From Serilophus lunatus (lineage: Eukaryota > Chordata > Aves > Passeriformes > Eurylaimidae), in contig VXBA01005361.1 in NCBI GenBank assembly GCA_013399895.1, forward strand, positions 537,356 to 601,355: a stretch of 64,000 nucleotides of DNA, read 5' to 3'. Positions 10,663 through 22,140 of the stretch are shown one piece after another. The notes under the pieces were generated by a model that was given only the letters and a program-made list of their open reading frames with translations, searched no databases and was not told the origin of the DNA. The translations under genes and the position numbers were made by a program. The stretch's first letter is position 1. Every line of letters begins with the position of its first letter.

Positions 10663-12084
10663 TCATGGAATGTGAAGGATCCTTTTGAATGTCTTCTTGA
10701 AATTCTGGTTACAGAGAGGATAGAGGAATGGATTTAAGGTGGAGTTCACATAGCCAAGCCATATAGTGGCCATGTGCACTTTTGAAAACTGTTCACGGTC
10801 ATGGAATGCTATTACCATAAAATACACAAAATAGGGAATCCAGCACACCATAAAGGCTGCCATTATGACCCCCAACTGCTTCGCTGCTTTCCTCTCCTTG
10901 TTCCCAGACAGTCCTTGAATGTTCCCTTTGGCATGGGGATGCAGACTTTGCCAGGTTTTCCTCAGGTAACTCAGTCCTCTGAAATCCTTTCTCTCAGTCT
11001 CTTTCTGTGCACTGCAGGCTCTCTCAGAGTTAGGATTGGAGTTCTCTCCGCAGGGTGCCTCCTCAGAGAAAGTGTGGTCGCCTGATGCAACAGTCGAGTC
11101 ACTGTCTTGTGAGCAGAGATCCTCCTCATTTGCGTTCTCTTTTGTTGCACTCTCACGCTTCTTTCCTGCTTTATCCAGGCCCGGCTCAGACTGGGCAGTG
11201 GTGAGAGGAAAACATCTCCATTTTAAGACTTTCCTACTACTCTTGCCATCAACTGCCTCTGAGGACTTGTCAGGATTAGTGAAATGAAGCTCTGTCACCA
11301 CACTTTGGGGCTGTGGGGAGCTTTCTTTGGGAGAGGCGTTCTCCTCTAAGATTTGCTTTTGGAGGCAAATATTTTGCTCATCCTTCATCTTGCTGTGATG
11401 GACGGCGTGTTTGCCTGAGGACGACTGATGTGACCCATTGATGAGCTCTCGTTGTTGACAGTGTTTTCGAACAGCTCTGAATATTTTATAATAGAACCAC
11501 AGCATCAAGATAGAGGGCAGGTAGAAATTGAAAATGGCTGTCAGCACTTTGAACCAGGTGACTGCAGAGAATTCAGTTTCACACTTGCTTTCCTTTACGT
11601 TTCTTACCCCCTTGTTAGCAAAAACGTGCCATCCTAGGATTGGAATGACCCACATGAAGGAGAGCAACCAGACGCCCAAAATCATGAGTGATGCTCTCGT
11701 TTTTGTTCGGTACTTGAGGTACTTCAGTGGCTGCTGGACTGACCGGTACCGGTCGATGCACAGTATGAAGAGGTTGAAAATGGAGGCAGTGCTGGCCACA
11801 TAATCCATGGATAGCCAGAACAAACAGGCTGGTAAGCCCAGGGGCCACTCAGGATTTAGGAGATAGACGATATTCAGGGGCATAACAGCTGCACCAACTA
11901 TGAGGTCTGCAACAGAGAGGCTGACAATGTGTAAATTGCCAACTGTTTGCAGCTTCTTCTCAGTTTTCACAGCACAGAGCACTAATATATTCATGACAAT
12001 CGTGATCAGTGAAATGCTTCCCAGCAGCAGGCCTAGAAGAGCTGAGTGGGAGTTAGGTGAGTTCTCTGTTGTGTTTGTTGACAT
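10663..12084 (-). CDS. HRH1: Histamine H1 receptor (complete, single coding exon, 473 aa)
   Basis: A class A GPCR of the plasma membrane that binds histamine and signals through Gq and phospholipase C. Seven membrane helices lie at about 16-39, 52-76, 85-108, 131-152, 175-201, 399-426 and 437-459, with a long third intracellular loop (about 202-397). H1 hallmarks are present: Asp94 in SMDYVASTASIF (amine anchor), DRY 111-113, Lys179, Thr182 and Asn186 in helix 5, CWIPYF with Trp415, Tyr418, Phe419 and Phe422, Tyr445, NPFLY 451-455, and the Cys87-Cys168 disulfide pair. RYRSVQQPLKYLKYRTKTRA and ERKAAKQLG are near-diagnostic. Asn4 is a glycosylation sequon. The start is the ATG at 12084-12082: the longer open frame begins with GTG at 12099, and an in-frame TGA lies just upstream with no ATG between. 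Human HRH1 is 487 aa; the N-terminus and loop 3 account for the difference. The protein ends RILHIP. Confidence 0.98.
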   Translation of the reverse strand: MSTNTTENSPNSHSALLGLLLGSISLITIVMNILVLCAVKTEKKLQTVGNLHIVSLSVADLIVGAAVMPLNIVYLLNPEWPLGLPACLFWLSMDYVASTASIFNLFILCIDRYRSVQQPLKYLKYRTKTRASLMILGVWLLSFMWVIPILGWHVFANKGVRNVKESKCETEFSAVTWFKVLTAIFNFYLPSILMLWFYYKIFRAVRKHCQQRELINGSHQSSSGKHAVHHSKMKDEQNICLQKQILEENASPKESSPQPQSVVTELHFTNPDKSSEAVDGKSSRKVLKWRCFPLTTAQSEPGLDKAGKKRESATKENANEEDLCSQDSDSTVASGDHTFSEEAPCGENSNPNSERACSAQKETERKDFRGLSYLRKTWQSLHPHAKGNIQGLSGNKERKAAKQLGVIMAAFMVCWIPYFVYFMVIAFHDREQFSKVHMATIWLGYVNSTLNPFLYPLCNQNFKKTFKRILHIP

Positions 12085-12204
12085 CTTTGTCCCAGGCACA
12101 CAGAGTGAAAGTCAGAGCGGACGTCCAGACCTTGGGAATTCAGTCTTGGTTTACACTCCTCGAGGAAAGTGTGTTGGATTGCTTTGTGATTTTTATTTCA
12201 TGAA
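12085..12204 (-). other. HRH1: HRH1 5' UTR in the coding exon
   Basis: On the minus strand a strong acceptor (TGTTTCTTTTCTTTAG|TTC) lies at 12205/12204, so the coding exon is inferred to start here with a 120-nt leader. Vertebrate HRH1 has untranslated upstream exons joined to one coding exon, which fits. The leader carries a two-codon upstream ORF (ATG AAA TAA, 12201-12193). Confidence 0.75.
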
Positions 12205-15200
12205 CTAAAGAAAAGAAACATGCTCAATCACTGTAGTATTAAAATAAAATAATAAAGCTTGTCTATGCTGCAGCTTAACTCTGTCCTGTTTAAGGCTTTC
12301 CTAAATAATGCATTTTTAAATTTTACATATAGATAATTTAAGATGTGTTTTATAAAAAGTAATGGAGCAAGCTCCACTAACCAATCCAAAATGGTTTGCA
12401 GAGGTGTTTCATAGAGCTTCTTATATTTCTGATCCCAGAATCTGGAGAAGAAATTTCAGTCTTCACTGTTTTGATTCATTGTATCTTATTAAACAGCTGA
12501 TCATAAACCATAACGTGAACTGCATATTGGCAAAACAATTTAAAGTGTGTTAGTAAAAAGCATATTAACATGGTTTTTACTCAATATTTTAAACAAACCA
12601 GTGATTATTTACAACCTACATCTCATAGTTTGAGAATACAGCAGTTGGCAGCCAGTAGGCAGTCATTCAGATTTTAAGGAATGAATAATCTCTTCCTACA
12701 CAATTTAGGTTTACACAGATTTCAAACATTTAAAGATGTCAGGCATATTTTATATCAAATGCAAAATAATAGGATTTTTCAGGATTAACATGCTTCTTCT
12801 ACTTCCCACCTGCTAACTTCAGGCATTGATCTGAAGTCCAAAGAATGATTATTAATGTTTTAAGTGTTGGAGCATATGATCAATTGACCAAATTCTATCT
12901 CTATGACATAGAAGAAAAATGCCTGTGATGGTCATACACATTTTGTGCCATTTTATAGTGGTGGTCTGAGTTTATGTTCTGGTAAATCTCTTAAAGCAGG
13001 AAAACTGATACTGTAAACATATCAGTTCAATGTATTTACCCCACTAACACTGAGATATGTGTGGGATTTCTCATCCTTGTAATTCCAAACATAGTTAAAA
13101 CAGCACAATGCAATAGATTATTCAGTAATCAATATTTTATATTGAAATTCAATAATTCAGCATTTCCTGCTAACTTCATTTTTCTTATTCCAGTAATTGG
13201 AGTTGAAGCTGAAATGTTTGTGTGCTTTCTTTCAAGAGATGGAATTCCTCCTTCCTCAGGCTTTACTTACAAGTGGCTGATGTTGTGCAAGGTGTCTGCT
13301 TGGAAGCAGAAACATCCATAGGCACAGGAAATAGGGAACTCAAGAACTGTGCTCTGTAATTCTATATTCCAGATATTCCATATATTCCTTACAGCCTTGA
13401 GCTTCTGCCATGTACGATTCCTCAGTGACAGCTGGGCACAGATGTCACATCAGAGGCTTCAAGCATCTCCTGTGTGAGAAAGAGAACAGAAATTGCTCTA
13501 TGGATTTTAAAGCAAAGTGCCTGGTGATGAACAATGGCTATATCCCAGTCTGTTGTTGTCTTTCCCACAGCTGCACCTGGAACCTTTCTGCTGAGTTTAA
13601 GTGCAGGGCATGGTCAGGTCAAGGAGTTGATGTTGCTTCAGGGACCTCATAAAGAATTGACTGCTCTTCATCCTCATGGATTTCCAATTAAATTTATGAT
13701 AAAACAAAGGGAGAGAAGGCAGCTTTAATTGAGTCTTCAACATTAAAAATAACAGCAAAGAAGCTATCTGGTTAGACAGCTCTCCTTGGTTATTTGTGAA
13801 CTGCAATATAGAATATATGTCCATATGGGGCTGCACTGGACAATTTCCAGAGGTCCCTTCCAGCCCTAACAATTCTGAGATTCTGTCATAAAACATGGAG
13901 CAGGATACAGTAAGTGGTGTTGCTTCCCAAGCTTTCTCCTTACACTGCTATGGTGAGATAAGGAAGCATTCGGGAAGCAACTTGCAGAACCTGACCTGGA
14001 GTTCTGCTCCAAAGAAGGCATGAAGGTCAAGTTTTTCAATACTCACTTCACTTTTATTAAAATTACTTCTATTAAATGACAAAGCTAGATTACTTTTCTG
14101 TTTTGGAAGGGCTGATACAGGCTACAACAACCTAAAAATTATGTCAGGAGATGAAAATAATTTGAAAATGCTAAGAACACAACAAATTCAGTGTAATGCA
14201 TTTGCTCTTCAAAAACTACATATGCTAAGGATTACTCTATACCTATAATAATTCTGCCTCATAATGTAATCTGAATCACAATGTCATTTGAATTGTTCAT
14301 GGTCCCTCATGGATTGTCTCTTCTCAGCTTTATAGAGAGCTGGCCATGTACTATTAAGTTTTATAGTGAAATTGAGGAATAGGTCAAAGTGATTTGGCAA
14401 ACATCATGCTGCAATGTTAGACCTAAAGCCAGCCAAGGATCCTTTGCTCTCTGAGTCCTGACTACTTACTGTGCTCTTCTGTCTAAACTTTTGGTTTGTT
14501 TCCTCCTTCAACTTCCCTCCATCACCATTAGTAGTGATAGTACCAAGTATCATCAGCAGAGATTTGCAAGAGCAGTTCCTTGCCCTTCATTGAGGCACAC
14601 ATCAGTTTGTAGTGGCTGTAAACTGCTTGTGGTGTGTGTAACCCCTGTTCAGGAGCTACTGGACTAATTCCTTACCTGTAACTCAGTCCCCAGTAGAGGA
14701 ACAGTAGTAATACTGAATAAATGTGCTTTAATTTAGCTCTAGTTACACTGAGACAAAATTCACTAATACAGAACAGATTTTAAAGAAAACAGTCGAAGAT
14801 CTGAGTTTGCTTTTTGGAATTTCTAAGCCCTGATTTCACCATGAAATGTTTCTTTAATTTTTACAATCTATAAAGAGCATTTTCTACAAGGGAAAATCAG
14901 CAATCATGATTTGTTTGTTATTATATCACAGTTCCAAGTAACAAGCATCTACTGGGAGATGCTAAGTGGATTCCTTGCTGACTCATTAGTGCAGGTGCAA
15001 TCTATTAAGCCCTGACTAAGTAGAATAAGTTTCTAGAAACAGATGCTGGAATATCTCTTATGGATGAGTTTTGAAGAAACTACAGCTCGAGTGGGAAAAG
15101 GCTGGGCTAGAGCAGAATTCTTGTTCACCAGACTAAGTTCAAGGCAGAAGGTAAGACTTGATTTCAGATGACCTGAGCTTGTTGTGTTGCACTTGAGAAA

Positions 15201-18200
15201 CCTACTTGTTTCTGATGGGCCTTTTAAAATTATTCTTTAGGTGTAGAAAGTTTTAATACACTAGAGTTTTGGTTAATTTCCCTCTTGTAGAATGATTTAG
15301 TTATCTGTAAGTGAACAATTCCCAGGAAATGCCTCCCAATATTCAAATAATTCTTTGATAAATAAAAAACCTTGATAACCTCTCTGCTGTTTCCACTCAA
15401 ATGACCCACTTTCTTAGTCCAGGAAGGATTAGGATTTGTTTTATTTTCAGAGAAAGTATTAAAGGAAAACCTGAACTCCATCTGTCCTTGAGTTTCTCTC
15501 CTATGTAGTCTGAAATGTAAAGATACGTAATCTGAAGTTTAATGTCTGATCAGTCAAATATTATCAATCCTGCTGGATTGTCCTGCTCCCCTTACATGCT
15601 TATTTTGAGGGCAATGAGAATTATAAATAGATCTTTCACTATGTGAACAAAGAATCCTTCCTGACTTATAAGTAGTTTCATTCCTTGTTTTGTTATGACT
15701 CTTCCTTTGTGTGGAGAAACTCCTTAACAACAGATCTGGACATGTGGCTCTTTAGTTTTGAATTACCTTATATTGCCTGCATTTGGTGGTGGAGAATTTT
15801 CAGTGGTTTTTGAAGTAAACACTGTCTTGGGAAATAAATGAGGCCAGAACTAATGTAGCAGATGTGATGAAATCTACTTTACAGACCAGACTGCAAAGAA
15901 AATTGCTGTCTGACTTGTTGGATTGGGGATCTGCATACTGATTTAGGAGCTGGATGCCTCAAAGAAATGATGTAGGTCCTCTGTGTTGATTGGAGAAGGT
16001 ACAGTTCCTGGGGAGGGGAAGGCCAAGCAGGCTGTTTGTGAAGCCTTGTCCACACTTTAACTCTAAAAAGAGACTCGATGGTCCAATGCTCTAATTGTTG
16101 CACTTTACCCCTCCTGATTCTGTCACTTGTCTAAACAATATTGTCAGTGGGCTGAAGAGTTTCAGAGTAAGAAGAAGGCAGAACAGAAGGAGCAGTGTGG
16201 TTACACCCACGCTCCTAAGACACTTCAGTTATATCTAGGAATACACTTTGCAAATGATCTTCAAATCCTTTAGCTGAAGGCTCCTTGGGTTCGTTTATCC
16301 AGCTGTTCTGAACATGCCCTACACTGTCAATGTGCTCTCATGCCTAGAGCAGGGAACTGCTTAATTGAGTGCTACAAAGGGGCTGGAGCAAAGTCAGCTG
16401 TCTGACCTGCCCGGGGGCTATTTTGCCTGGCTGTGGTCTGTTCTGTGACACTAAATTTACCCTTATTTCTCTAACTAGGATGGTGATGTTCTAAAGATAA
16501 CAAGCAGACCTTATGAACAACAAAAAGGTGGAATGTTGTGAAGGGGACTTGAAGGTTTTAAGTAACTTTATGAAGTCTTTTAAGGAGAGGGCAAAAAGTA
16601 TTTATTATTATAACTGTTATGAACTGAAATTATAACTGAAGTTTATAACTTACTTATACAGGGATGTTTTTGGTCCAGTGATTCTACTGTGCTATGACTA
16701 CTTTTTAAAATTGATTACAGGCTGTTAAAAGCAAATTATTTATGTAAAATATAAAAGCTTGACTTCAAGATACACACTCAAGCAATGCAAAGTTTGAAGT
16801 GTCTATTACTTGAGTTGTTCCTCCACAGGGATACTGATTTGGAGCCATTTGACATTATGAGCTCAAGTTACTACTTGTTTATGAGTTGTCTGTATGGAGA
16901 AACAGTTTGTAAAAGAAGTACTCTGAAGCAAATTTAATTCAACTGGGGTATTTAACTCAGCTCAACCTGACTTTGCATCCTTTCATCCAGTCTTCTGTTT
17001 CTCTTTTGGGCACTGCTAAACACAGGAGGCGGGTTTCAAAACTTAGACTCATCTTAAGAGACACTTGCTCTCATTTGTGTAACTGCAGCACCATCAAAAC
17101 TCTTTTCCCTGAGACAGGGCAGTCTGTCCGAGGGAAATCTTCATTCTGATTTGGATATTTCCTCTGTGTTCCTGTATCTGTGTTCTTATTTTTTTTAACC
17201 AAGTTGATTATTTATATCCTAGGAGGACAACAAATACATCTTTTAATGTGTGGTTCATATATGATGCTGAGTATATGTGAGCCTGGAGTTATATTCTAGG
17301 TATTCTTTACTGTATACAAAAAACCACCACTAAAGGCAAGGAAGTGATGCTTGGAAGGCATATTCTTGGAGCAGTGGTAATCCGTCAAAAATAGAAATTG
17401 AATCCAAAATACAAATGTGTTTGTCTTAGGAACTGTTCCCATAACTAATAACATGCCATCCATAGCCAAATATCAAGTATTTGCTTAAAAAGGACAGGTA
17501 CCTTTACTATGTAAAGCACACATCCAAGAAGAAAAGCTTAATGTGCACCTAAAATACTTCTCTGTGTAGAGAAATTCTTGTGTGAACAGAAAATACTGGC
17601 AATGGTATCATTTGAGTTTCTGAGCATGCATGTCCTAATTAATTAGCAGAGATGAACGTACAACTTAGTGCCAGGCAATACTTCGCTCTAAATATGAAGA
17701 GCCAAACCAAATTGAGTCCTGCAAATTTCTCTTTGGTGTAGAGTGATTTGGATCTGAAACACTCTCCTAAAGCTTATCTATCGAGTCCAAGGCTAGTGAG
17801 TAGCAGTGAAGGGGAAAGATATTTTTAATAGTACTTTCTTTAAAGAACAGCCACCATTTGTGACATGCAATTTTACTCTGGGTATTCTCTTATCTGTAGC
17901 TTATCATTAATACTCCCCGATTTCACATGCTGTTCATGCACAAGTCCCTTCTTTTCCCTGTTGTGTTTAAGGTACTCATTTCATGGTATGTCATCTCTTT
18001 TTCTGTTTCTTCTCTTTGGCCTAGGTTCACTACAGAGTTCTGCAGGCTCACACAATAGCTACTAATCCATGACATTCTTCTGGGTTCTTAACTTTATTTT
18101 TTAGCCTGAGAGTTGATTCTCTGAGAAGAATGTTTTTCCACATGTGATGAAGGACAGAGCATCTGTGTCCTGCCTATCTCTGCACGGGGGTTTGTATGCT

Positions 18201-21200
18201 TCAGATCACATTCTGCTCATTGAAATTCTCATTGTTCCAAAGCTGCTGCTTAGTCAACCATGTTTTGTAACTCCTGGACACAGAAATCAGTAGTGGAAAG
18301 CAAAGGAAGAGTATGAGCCAAAGCTGTGACGGTCTCCTTTTTCAGTCATCTACTTCAACTCCCCTGAGCTTTGCCAGGTCTTTCCTGATATTCCCTCAGC
18401 CCTTTCTTCTGGCTGAAGGAGAACTTAATAGCTGGCCTGTATGATTAATATGAAAGCTAGAGGAAAAGTATCAGGAAAAGTTATTAAACATTCTCTGACA
18501 ATCAGCTGCTGACAGAACCTTGGCTAGGAAAACACCACTTATTATTTAAGGAGTAAAAAAAAAAAAAAGTCTGGATGCAGCTCATAATCCAGAGAGCCGT
18601 GATTTACAGGAATACAGCTGAGGCGTGTAACTTCTCAGCAGAGCCAGTGACTGCATAATAACTTCCATGCTGTCTGTTTAGCAGCACTCTGAAAACAACT
18701 CAGGAAAGGCAGAAATAAGGAAATGCAAACTGCAGCTATCTTACTGAAAAGAGGAGGGTGGGGAAGCCCACAAATGGAGCAGTGAATTCCAGGAACAGCA
18801 TATAAAACCCAAAGCAATTGGGTCACACTGAATACCATAACCAACTTGAATTTCTTCTAATTCTTGGATCACAGTAGATCTATGCCCTTTGAATCAGTGA
18901 ATAAAGTACATGAACATCCATCAAGCAGCCAAAAAAATCCCATCTAACTGGTAGCAGCCAATATCTGGCTGTATGCAGCTAGACTACTTCTGCAGTATGC
19001 TCATCCTAAGAAAGCAGCTAAACATTTTTCTCTTTTATATATTAAAATTTAAAATGAAAGCTCATCTGGAGAATCCTCAGCTAAATTGTTTAGTTCTAGT
19101 CTCTTGAGAGCTGATGTTTGTTTATTTATTTAAGACTGCTATTAATGAACATGCAACATTGACACCTCTAATCCATGCTGAGGAATAAGATCTGGAGCAG
19201 AGAGAGTTTTTCATTCCATGTACAGTAGTACAGTTAATATTGATAGGCAGAGATCATCTTTTAACTTCCAATAGTGTCACCTAAACCAGGATAGTTTATA
19301 AGTGTAGCTTCAGTATTTTTCTCTATAAATAAATTATTTTTCAGTTTTTGCCTTAACCTGAAATTATCAAGAGATAAATATATCCTTTTTTGATCCTGGC
19401 TGGCATATTCAACAACGCTCTTTAACACTGGGCCTATATTTCATGAGTATTAGCACTGAAAAAGCTGATAGAAGATGAACACGTTCCAAAGAATGTTTTG
19501 GCCTTCAAAATGTAAGCTCAGAATTCTGTGGAACTCTTCCAGTGACTCAAAATTCTATTTTAAGTGGTACTAAATGTCAATTTTTCTATGACAAAAAATA
19601 GCCTTAATTCTGTGATTAGTATTTCTCAAATATGGATTATTTTTGCCTAGAGATTGAGGGAAAAGCCCATCATGACTAGAATCCTAAGGCTTCCAGATAT
19701 GGTATTAATTTTCCTTGCTAGTCTAAATATTATCAGTATTATTTAATTTTTCATTAATGTGATCCCTTAGCCAAACAGTGTTTAATGTTTTAGTATTTAG
19801 TGTTTAAGTAGTGCTGTGCTGGACAAGTCTTATCTTCTTTACTCCATTTCTTGCCTGTAAAATGGAACTTTTGCTGTAGTTGTTAGACCTATGAAATAAC
19901 TCCTGTAAGAGATGAAAAGTCCTTTGTTCTTTGATGTAGTAAACAAAGCATGAGCTGTAAAATCTTATTTATAAGGGGAATTTCCCAGTAATATGGTTCC
20001 TTTAAAGCTGAGGAGCTGAAGTGGTGCCTTTTCACTGAGGATCTATTCTGTTACCAGAACCCATTATTCCAACTCACTAAAATAGGATATCTTTCATATA
20101 GAGATAGCAAGAAATCTTCAGAGGTTTTTTTGATTATTCTACTACTTACTCCAGCCCTTGACAAACTGTAAAACTAGGTAATTTAAATCCTCCTGCATCA
20201 GAAATGCAGTTAACTTCTTAAAATGGAAACCAGCCTATCATTCAAATATCAAGACCTGTTTCTTTCCAAGTGACTTGGTAAGTCCCTAGTCATTAAAGTC
20301 AAAAATAATGTATGTACACGAGAGTTGTTAGTCCTTTCAATATTGAGAATGATAAGAATGAAATTTTTTGTGAGATTTACCAGAATGAGCTTGGATTCAG
20401 CTCAAGTGAAATTTTGGTGGTTTGAAGTTTTTCAAAAAACTTCATCACAAAAATGTACCAATTTAGATGTTCTAGTGAGTGTGAGGACTTGTGTCCTTCT
20501 AGTGTTAATAAAAATAAACCCTGTTACTGAAAGGTTTGTTAGATATGCTAATATATGTAGTTTGGAAAACACATTGAGTTATCAATCTTCTTGAATATCT
20601 GGTAAACTTATTGTAGTAATATGATTAATTCCTTCATATTTTAGCAATCACTCATTGAATATACAAAGTTTTTCCATTGTAGGAATACGTATCTGACAAC
20701 CTCTTGCATTTCTCCAGGCAGCTTTACTGTTGCTTGTTGAATTAAACAGCTGGCTGAGGTGCACTGGTGGAGCACAAGGGCTCTTACAGCTAGAGAGCTT
20801 GGTACCTTGCAAGTAAACAGTTTAAAAGCAGCTTATCCCAGAAGCTTGATTCCTCTCCACCATTCCTACCCAGTGCCTGTAAAGGAAAGCCTGGGGAGGC
20901 CACTTCAGGAATTGCCCATGGTCTAGGTTTAGAGCAGGTTCTGTCTCTGCTATAGCCCCGGTCCCATTGTCCCCCTCAGGATGTGCCAGACTTCTGTGGA
21001 CTTGAGAAATACCACAAGATTTGTATGGAAATTAATGTACCTGCAGTTTTTCCTCACCTGCAACAGCACAATTGTCTTCAGAAAGGGATGAGGATATTCA
21101 GTCGTACCTTTGTCTTTCTTCAGCCAAGCCACTGTTCTCCCTTGAAACAAGGAACCAGCCCCTCTCTGCCTCCTTTTCTCAGCCGTTTATTCTTTCGTGG

Positions 21201-21275
21201 AACTTCACCTTTGTCAAAAGAAAGACGCTTAAAATAAGAGAATAAATAAGATTTTCTGGGTGGACAGAAACTCAC
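12205..21275 (-). other. HRH1: HRH1 5' intron (inferred), no other gene recognised
   Basis: About 9 kb between the HRH1 coding-exon acceptor and the candidate upstream exon donor. It is AT-rich and repeat-poor: one CR1 scrap at 13836-13887 and an A14 run near 18555. Open frames are short and unrelated to families I know. Further alternative 5' exons could be hidden here. Confidence 0.45.
13836..13887 (+). mobile_element. CR1 LINE 3' tail fragment
   Basis: About 50 bases matching the extreme CR1 3' end: TTCCAGAGGTCCCTTCCAGC followed by AATTCTGAGATTCTGT. Only the tail is preserved. Confidence 0.8.
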
Positions 21276-21500
21276 CTTAATCACATCTATTCCAGTGGTC
21301 AGTGTAGCCATTGAATACAACGGAGAAACTGGGCTTTATCCATGTTTGCCTGCCTTTCCCCCTCCCTCTGAGCATCCCCTTCCTGCGCTGTCCCCTGCTG
21401 GCCTGGGCTGCTCTCCGCAGCCCCGGGAGCCCCGGCACACCCTTTGGCGCTGCCAGGATTGCGCTGCAGGACAAGTGTCCTCCGCGGAAGCACCTTTCGC
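21276..21500 (-). other. HRH1: Candidate HRH1 non-coding first exon (5' limit not defined)
   Basis: On the minus strand a near-consensus donor AAG|GTGAGT (21276/21275) lies just downstream of a CpG island, oriented towards HRH1 and followed by no other acceptor I can assign before the coding exon. This is what a first exon would look like, but only splicing data would prove the link. The exon contains a 14-codon upstream ORF starting ATGGATAAAGCC (about 21343) and ending TGA near 21299. Confidence 0.4.
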
Positions 21501-22140
21501 TTTTTTCCCTCACCTCTGTTGGCCCCGACGGGACAAACCGCCGAGCCCGCCCGCCCCTCTGCCTTCCTGAGCTGCGAAGGAGAAGGAGCAGCCCAACTTC
21601 TGCCAAGCGTTTGCAGTTAACGCTCAGGAAGAGCCGTCAAACCCGAAGCGTGATGGTGAATTGGTTTTGCTCGTTCTCGCTCCCGGAGCTCCCGCATCGC
21701 TGCGGGTCCGTGCCGGGCCGGGCCCCGAGCCGCCGCTGTCCCCCGCCGCCCCTCAGCCCGGGATGGCGCCGCTGCCCCGCCCGGCCCGTTCCCTTCGCCC
21801 CGCGCCGTCGGTCCCCCCCTCACCGGCACAGCGAGCAGGAGACGGGGAGCGGCTCCCGGCAGCGCGGCGAGCCCGGCCCGGGCGCGCTCCTTGTCCAGGG
21901 CAGAGCCGGGGCGGGATGCGATGCCCTGCCCTGCCTGCCCTGCCCTGCTCTGCCCGGTCCCGCCCCGGGACTCCGGGAGATGCGCAGCGACTTTCTTCCT
22001 TTCCCGGCCGCCTCCCTGCAGCTTTTCCCGGCTCGGCGGTGAATCCCTGAATTGCCAACCTGTGGAAATCAGAGATCGCTTCTGTCTGCAGCGAGAGGCC
22101 GCCCTGAGGGTGACGTGTTGGTTCACCTGAGGTAACACCA
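21340..22140. promoter_or_regulatory. HRH1: CpG island, candidate HRH1 promoter
   Basis: About 800 bases very rich in G+C and CpG inside otherwise AT-rich DNA, densest at 21700-22030. It holds many GC boxes (CCGCCC/GGGCGG-like), a TGACGT half-CRE at 22111-22116 and no clear TATA box. C-runs at 21776-21823 make the minus strand G-quadruplex-prone. HRH1 is the nearest gene pointing away from it on the minus strand. A divergent plus-strand transcript is possible. Confidence 0.65.
21921..21957. repeat. (CCTGC)n short tandem repeat in the CpG island
   Basis: Units TGCCC/CCTGC repeated about seven times with small changes (GCCCTGCCCTGCCTGCCCTG). Confidence 0.85.

Noticed and set aside
15879..16103. 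GC-richer patch with a minus-strand 74-codon frame considered as a repeat or exon
   Set aside because: No CR1 landmark, splice signal or homology could be identified.
21311..22138. Open frames of 130-243 codons on both strands at 21.3-22.1 kb
   Set aside because: They overlap each other in several frames within a CpG island, are Pro/Arg/Gly/Ala-rich and match no family. High G+C removes stop codons.
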